Source of the DNA: Amorphochlora amoebiformis
Taxonomy: Eukaryota; Cercozoa; Chlorarachniophyceae
Direction of reading: 5' to 3'
Assembly (NCBI GenBank): GCA_054601695.1
Contig: BAAHQB010000112.1
Location: forward strand, 372,001 to 436,000
Length of the DNA: 64,000 nt
Positions 1-64,000 of this stretch are shown here, piece after piece (within the stretch, counting starts at the first letter, position 1; each line of letters starts with the position of its first letter). A program made the position numbers and the translations under genes. Below the pieces are notes generated by a model. It was not told where the DNA came from and did not search any database. It saw nothing but the letters and a program-made list of their open reading frames with translations.

Positions 1-88
1 TTTATATGTAATCGTGCATATATACATACTGCTTATTATATATGTATATGTAATCATGCATATATATATATATATATATATGTATATG

Positions 89-205
<117 letters not shown>

Positions 206-264
206 TATATATATGTATATATAATATGTATATGTAATCATGCATATATATATACATACTTCTT

Positions 265-303
<39 letters not shown>

Positions 304-324
304 CATACATATATATATGTATAT

Positions 325-388
325 GTAATCATTATTATACAAATAATATCTAAATATATCTCGAGTAACCTTTCCAGTGATCTTAGCA

Positions 389-425
<37 letters not shown>

Positions 426-499
426 CATATGTATATGTAATCATTATTATACAAATTATATCTAAATACATCTCGAATAACCTTTCCAGTGATCTTAGC

Positions 500-550
<51 letters not shown>

Positions 551-643
551 GTAAATATATATACATATATATATGTATATGTAATCATTATTATACAAAT
601 TATATTTAAATACATCTCGAGTAACCTTTCCAGTGATCTTAGC

Positions 644-646
<3 letters not shown>
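325..646 (-). pseudogene. Three decayed copies of the exon 19 3' end plus its splice donor
   Basis: Copies at about 325-390, 437-502 and 585-646 repeat the end of exon 19 (coding VAKITGK) with its GTTACTCG donor and about 45 bp of following intron. They lie downstream of the intact copy (733-800) in transcript direction, separated by TA tracts. The copies differ by a few substitutions. None has an acceptor of its own. Confidence 0.85.
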
Positions 647-692
<46 letters not shown>

Positions 693-779
693 GTATGTAA
701 ATATATATACACATATGTGTATGTATATGTATATGTAATCATTATTATACAAATTATATCTAAATACATCTCGAGTAAC

Positions 780-41420
<40,641 letters not shown>

Positions 41421-42419
41421 TCAATTGGCTGCAGCTTGTTCCTCAGCAGCTTTTGACTCAGTATTCTCAGCAGGTTTCGGCGCCTCCTCGGCCGCAGCAT
41501 CCCCGCTTTTCTTTGCTTGCTCCCTCAAATAGATGGCTCTTGGGTCTTTGGAGTCAGGCTTCCAGGTGGCAGGCTCGGTCTTGTAGTCAATGTCCTCAAA
41601 TTGCAGGTGACAGATTCCTTTCATCGGAGCTCTGTTCTGTCCCCCTAGGTACTCCGGGATCTCCTTGATGTCGATGAATTCCTGCATCTGCTTGAGATTG
41701 TACTTTTGGTCGTACCCAAGCATGGTGATGCGGGCACGTGTGAGAGGGTGCACCCACGGGGAGACAATCGACCACAGCCCACGGAAGGTCATGGAGGAGT
41801 TCAGAATGAAGAGCTTTTGCAGGGTTTCGGGATAGAATTGACTATCGATTCCCATGATCTTCTTGATGGTTCCATAGAACTTGGAGCCCATATGCTTCCA
41901 ACCAAAGCCTGTGAGGTCGATCACGTGCACATGCTTGTATAGGAGGCTATTTTTCTCCCGAGTCATCTGCCACTTGAGCTTAGTAAGCTCCTCCATGAAC
42001 CTAATGTGGCCTGCCTCCAGCTTGTCTACGCCGAATTTGATCAGGTCATTGGGCTCTAAGAGCCCGAGCTGCTCGTAGCACACTGGGCGCAGCAACTTAT
42101 CCCTGCCATAAATGAACGCCTTGTAGTGCTTGTTGTACTCCTCCCAGCCCTCAGGCTTCTTGAGAATAACTTCATCGATCTTGTTCTCCTCGCGCCACTT
42201 GAGCATTGCCGTGTATCGTTCGTGAGTAGTCTTTTCAACCTCCTTCTCTCTGGCGTAGCCGCGGACGTAACGAATCACAGTGTCGTCTGAGGTAGTGGTA
42301 TTTGTAGACAATTTCTCGTTTGCCTTGCGCAAGGCATCGAACATCTTCTTTTCCCTCTCATCGAGCTCCTTCGCCTCCAGAGGGGGCTCTGATCCATACG
42401 GGGCCTTCTTGTCAGACAT
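41421..42419 (-). CDS. SEC14-like CRAL-TRIO phospholipid-transfer protein, single uninterrupted frame
   Basis: Binds and exchanges phosphatidylinositol and other lipids between membranes, a cytosolic role linked to Golgi and phosphoinositide metabolism. It has 332 residues. A charged helical N-terminus (~15-95) contains DDTVIRYVRGY and MLKWREENKID, as in the CRAL-TRIO N domain. The lipid-binding lobe (~100-265) has FIYGRDKLLRPV, HVIDLTGFGWKHM, the GIDSQFYPETLQKLFILN block (YPE at 196-198), LWSIVSPWVHPLTRARI and IPEYLGGQ (254-261). The last 30 residues are Ala/Glu/Lys-rich and low in complexity. The ATG at 42419 opens the frame. Unlike every other gene here it has no intron. It faces away from the gene starting at 42878. 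Confidence 0.95.
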   Translation of the reverse strand: MSDKKAPYGSEPPLEAKELDEREKKMFDALRKANEKLSTNTTTSDDTVIRYVRGYAREKEVEKTTHERYTAMLKWREENKIDEVILKKPEGWEEYNKHYKAFIYGRDKLLRPVCYEQLGLLEPNDLIKFGVDKLEAGHIRFMEELTKLKWQMTREKNSLLYKHVHVIDLTGFGWKHMGSKFYGTIKKIMGIDSQFYPETLQKLFILNSSMTFRGLWSIVSPWVHPLTRARITMLGYDQKYNLKQMQEFIDIKEIPEYLGGQNRAPMKGICHLQFEDIDYKTEPATWKPDSKDPRAIYLREQAKKSGDAAAEEAPKPAENTESKAAEEQAAAN

Positions 42420-42877
42420 GTCCTGTCACTCGGCGACGATCGGATGTGGAAACTTATTATTTACTTCTCGGCTTCCGTTATTTCATTGATTATGTGACAA
42501 GTGGCTGTGTTATACATGCATGGATTCCGATCTATTTCCCTTTCCTACCCCGTTAGTGCCGTTACTACCCTCCAGATATCTCAAAATGATATCTTTGCAT
42601 ATTATAATGCTTATATGTACCAGTGCTCTCCTGGAAATTTCATGTCGGTCGGAGGTGACGCAATGCATTTCGCGGAAAAACATATCCTTCCTCCACCCCC
42701 CTTTTCCCAAACCTTTTCGAAAACCCTCTGTTAGCTCTCTCGTCCTCTTGAAATCCTGTCTCTCTATCTTATTTCCCCACTTTCTCTCAGACTTGGTCTG
42801 TCTCGCGCCAGCCCAGGGCGGGTCTGTCTCGTCTCTCTTTTCTCACTTAAAATGTCCATATTGATGCCTCCAGACTT
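42420..42877. promoter_or_regulatory. Divergent promoter region of the SEC14-like gene and the next gene
   Basis: 458 bp of mixed, partly pyrimidine-rich sequence lies between outward-facing starts, without long TA tracts. No core-promoter motif stands out. Confidence 0.45.
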
Positions 42878-43493
42878 ATGAGACGTCTGGAAGCACAGGA
42901 AGCAGCGGGGACAGGTCTTCTAGACCCTCCACCTGAGATGCAGCACCTCTTTCGGCCGCCAGACGGTGGGTTCGGAGAGAGATAGGAGAGGGTAGAGTAC
43001 GAGACTGTGGAGAGGGGAGGGAGAGAGGAGAGCGAAAAAGAAGGGTAGCTAGAGGAAGAAGAGAGATCCAGAGTAGAAGATTGAATGGACAGGTAAATTG
43101 AAGAAAAAGGGGGTTGAAACATTGAACATAGCATATTTGGAGAGGAGATAGGGAGGGAGGGGGGAAGAAGAGAGTTTGCGGGAAGGCGGAGACCGAGAGC
43201 AAGGCAGTTGCAACAAAAAATCTCAAAATAATAGTAAATAATGTTGCATATTTACTTCTCAGAAGGCGAACTAGAACTCAATCTCCTCGACATCAAGGCA
43301 GACAACGGCGATGCGTCGTCTTCGTCGATGGATTCAAAACTCGAGGAGGATCTACGTGAGCAGATTAGGAAAGACAGAGAGAGGTTGATTTGATGGGTAT
43401 ATCTGTTATACCTATATTAATGTACGAATACGTATTATTATTATTATATATAATATATGTATTATATATGTATGAATATACATATATATATAT

Positions 43494-43558
<65 letters not shown>

Positions 43559-43757
43559 TATATATATAATATATATATATATACTTATATAGTAAGTCTA
43601 TATGTGTATATATGAGTATATAATATATATGTGTATATATATATATATATGTATATGTGTGTAAATGTATATATAAATAAATAATTGTGTGTATGTGGCA
43701 TGCCTATATACACACCAACTTGAACATGCCCCCTGAAACCCATACCCTAACACGAAC

Positions 43758-43824
<67 letters not shown>

Positions 43825-44611
43825 GTACATATATATATATATATATCATACAAAAATAACACATACACATATATAATATATATATATATATACATCCATA
43901 CACATTTTTTTATTATACCTACACCCATACTAGATACACGTGTTAATAAATCAATCCCCATTGTTTTCGTAAAATATATGCCGCAGAGATAACAAACGGA
44001 GAGAAGAAGGAAGGAGTGGGTCTGAAAATCGAAAGTACACTGGAGACCGCTCTGCGCAAACGGACAGCGAGTCTGGAGTGTTAATACAATCATCGACTAG
44101 AAATCCGCCCCAAGGGTACCCTCTCTCTCTCTGTTCTCCCTCTCGATTATTTTCTCTCTTTCTTTCTCTCTTTCACGCTTTAACTCCCTCTTTATATCTT
44201 TCTCTTTCTCTCTTTTCTCTCTTTCTCTTTCACTCTTTCTCTTTCTCGCATACGGACAGCCAGTTTGGAGAGTTATATCAAGTCATCGACTAGAAACCAT
44301 AAGGATACTCCAACTCTTCCTCTCCCTCTCTCTCTCTCTGTTTCTCTTTTTACTTTCTGTTCTCTCTCTGTCTCTCTCTCTCTTTCTCTCTTTCTCTCTC
44401 GCTCTCAATCTCTCTCTTTCTCTCTTTCTCTCTCGCTCTCAATCTCTCTCTCTCGCTCTCTCTCTCTGCGTGTGTGTGTGTTGTATGTGTGTGTGTGTAT
44501 GTATGTATGTGTGTACCTGTGTGTATTTGTGGTATGTGTGTGTATTTCTGGTGTGTGTATTGGTGTGTATGTGTGGTATGATGAAAACACATTATTGATA
44601 TCACTCACCAT

Positions 44612-44663
<52 letters not shown>

Positions 44664-44689
44664 TAATTATATATATATATAATATATAT

Positions 44690-44720
<31 letters not shown>

Positions 44721-45284
44721 CCGAACAGAACGAATCTTACACTCTTTCACTATATTACTCTCTCTCTCTCATCTACTTAATAACAGGTCAACAGGGTCCA
44801 GCACAAGCATACACGACTACTTCAGCTACGTCGTCTTCACATATATGATGCTATACGCAATTATAGGCTCGATCAGACACGCACAGAACGTATCTTTTTC
44901 CCCCTCGCTCTATCCTCGACCTCCCGATCTCGCACTCTCACTCTCACTCGCGCTCGCTCACTCTCTCTCTCTCGCTCTCTCTCACTCTCGCTCTCTCAAT
45001 CTCTCTCTCTCTCTCTCTGTGTGCGTGTACTATTTTTCCCATTTCTACCCCCCTTCTCTTTCTTCTATCTCTCTCCATTCTCTGTACCTCTCCCTCGGGT
45101 CTATATGGTATTAGAGCGTCTGTACTGAAATACGTGTTCATGTGTATATGTATAGTACATATATGTAATTATGTATGTATTATGTATGCATACGTACAAT
45201 ATAGATGTAGTTTGTACATAATATATATATATATATAAATATACATATATATATAATATAATATATATATACAGCATATGTATG

Positions 45285-45346
<62 letters not shown>

Positions 45347-45413
45347 TATATATATATATACGTACAATATAGATGTAGTGTGTACATAAATATATATACA
45401 TATAAAATATACA

Positions 45414-45499
<86 letters not shown>

Positions 45500-45566
45500 G
45501 AAGGTATTATATACTGTATATGCAAATGTAAATATAGATTTATATATACATATTTACTTATATATG

Positions 45567-45617
<51 letters not shown>

Positions 45618-45736
45618 TTGTGTCTGTGTATATATGTATACATCAAAAGCATATACGGACATGTACATGTCCTCTATCCCTTATCTTAAAAACTATCACG
45701 ATCTTCAGGGTAAAAGCTAAAGATCAAAGAGCATGA
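42878..45736 (+). CDS. Small unknown gene with a hydrophobic segment, about 6 exons
   Basis: Exons read: 42878-42965, 43263-43383, 43987-44115, 44787-44889, then less certainly 45115-45149 and 45709-45736 (TGA). All are GT-AG and in phase. The first four give 146 residues: a Pro/Glu-rich start ([16 protein letters not shown]), an acidic then Lys/Arg/Glu-rich region ([16 protein letters not shown]), a polar Ser/Asn stretch, and a hydrophobic segment [19 protein letters not shown] that could span a membrane. I recognise no family. The last two exons are inferred only from phase and splice signals, and the start could lie upstream. It converges with the large minus-strand gene. Confidence 0.68.
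44250..44310 (+). pseudogene. Diverged copy of the third exon (3' end) of the unknown plus-strand gene
   Basis: Starting at ACGGACAGCCAGTTTGGAG it aligns with the end of exon 43987-44115 ([17 protein letters not shown]) with many substitutions, then runs into CT repeat as the parent does. It lies downstream of the intact exon. Confidence 0.75.
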
Positions 45737-45924
45737 GTTTTGGACCGTGGGCTAGGTGCTAGTAGGAAGGCTCTATTATGCAGTGATCCTGACTCCTGAG
45801 TCCTGACTTTTTGAAGTTTCACTTATCATTATTCTGGTTTTCTAATGATACTTAGACTTGAACTGCTACAGAACGTTAAAATCTACAGCACGTTGTGTAT
45901 GCACATTAGTACGCATATACTATA

Positions 45925-45956
<32 letters not shown>

Positions 45957-46244
45957 TCTAGATATTGTATACATGCACTTTATATTAGATATAGAATGAA
46001 ATGTAGCTAAATCCAGTGCCAGTGATTCTAACTGATATGATCATTCAATTAAATGATATAGGGCGTCAACCGTAGCAAATTACTAGCAATTGACTAGATT
46101 GGCTCAGGACTAGGACATTTATGCATGTATGCTAGTTATGGCTTGCTAGACCTACTGGAACTAAAAAGCTAATACTACTTGAACTATATCGTCTATCGTG
46201 GAGCAGCGCCAATTAATCCGTAAAATGTTATGTCGTCGACGAAA
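45737..46244. other. Tail-to-tail intergenic spacer
   Basis: About 500 bp of mostly non-repetitive AT-rich sequence with one short TA tract (45930-45955), between two convergent stop codons. No further coding signal is seen. Confidence 0.6.
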
Positions 46245-63611
<17,367 letters not shown>

Positions 63612-63706
63612 CTATACACATACATATTATATGATTTATATATATATATGTGTATATATATGCATATATATATATGTATATAATATATATATATATGTAA
63701 ATTATA

Positions 63707-63749
<43 letters not shown>

Positions 63750-63775
63750 CATATATATTATATACATATGTATAA

Positions 63776-63810
<35 letters not shown>

Positions 63811-64000
63811 CTAATAGAGAGATATGAAGACATATTGAAAGTAATATACACACAAATAAATAAGATATGAGATATATCGATAAACGCAGTGATAACAACC
63901 CACTCTGACTCCGCCAAAATTCGAACAATAGTGTAGAAAGAAGATAACATTCAGATAGATGAATGAAGATATAAATATAGATAAAAGATAGAAAGACTGC
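63612..64000. other. Right edge: TA tracts then unassigned unique sequence
   Basis: 63612-63830 is TA-rich intron. 63830-64000 is less repetitive and may hold the next exon of the minus-strand gene (frame with RILAESEW), but I found no pair of splice sites that keeps phase with 63532-63611. Confidence 0.4.

Overview
This is a eukaryotic window, probably from an intron-rich unicellular eukaryote. It is about 89% non-coding and dominated by (TA)n tracts, interstitial TTAGGG/CCCTAA arrays and CT/GA tracts. Most long reading frames in it are translations of simple repeats (poly-Ile/Tyr, poly-Leu/Ser, Gly-Leu or Val-Arg runs) and are not genes. The real genes are broken into exons of 25-192 nt (61-72 nt on average) by introns made almost wholly of those repeats. 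I read exons by hand from GT..AG junctions and required reading phase to be kept across every join. A dihydroxy-acid dehydratase of branched-chain amino-acid synthesis argues against an animal. I could not place the lineage further.

Layout, left to right: (1) 780-12400, minus strand: ILV3/IlvD-type dihydroxy-acid dehydratase with a probable mitochondrial presequence; 19 exons, with the C-terminus beyond base 1. (2) 12401-13613: divergent intergenic region. (3) 13614-39271, plus strand: complete 33-exon gene for a catalytically competent myotubularin-family 3-phosphoinositide phosphatase of 792 residues. (4) 39272-41420: tail-to-tail spacer. (5) 41421-42419, minus: uninterrupted SEC14/CRAL-TRIO lipid-transfer protein of 332 residues. 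(6) 42878-45736, plus: small gene of unknown function with a hydrophobic segment. (7) 46245-63611, minus: 34 exons with one continuous frame of 685 residues for a mostly helical protein I do not recognise; its 5' end lies beyond 63611 and perhaps outside the window.

The most unusual pattern is that introns are littered with partial copies of the neighbouring exon. Copies lying downstream of an exon carry its 3' end plus the splice donor. Copies lying upstream carry the acceptor plus the exon 5' end. Simple-repeat tracts separate them. About twenty exons in four genes show this, with copies ranging from identical to heavily decayed, and several minisatellites look like runaway versions of the same process. 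Telomere-type arrays act as intron bodies and abut splice sites directly, and they contain a recurrent non-telomeric motif. Two dispersed repeat families and one candidate element with 28-bp direct repeats lie in myotubularin introns.

Two genes have phosphoinositide or lipid-transfer roles (myotubularin, SEC14-like). I see no evidence that the neighbours form a functional unit.
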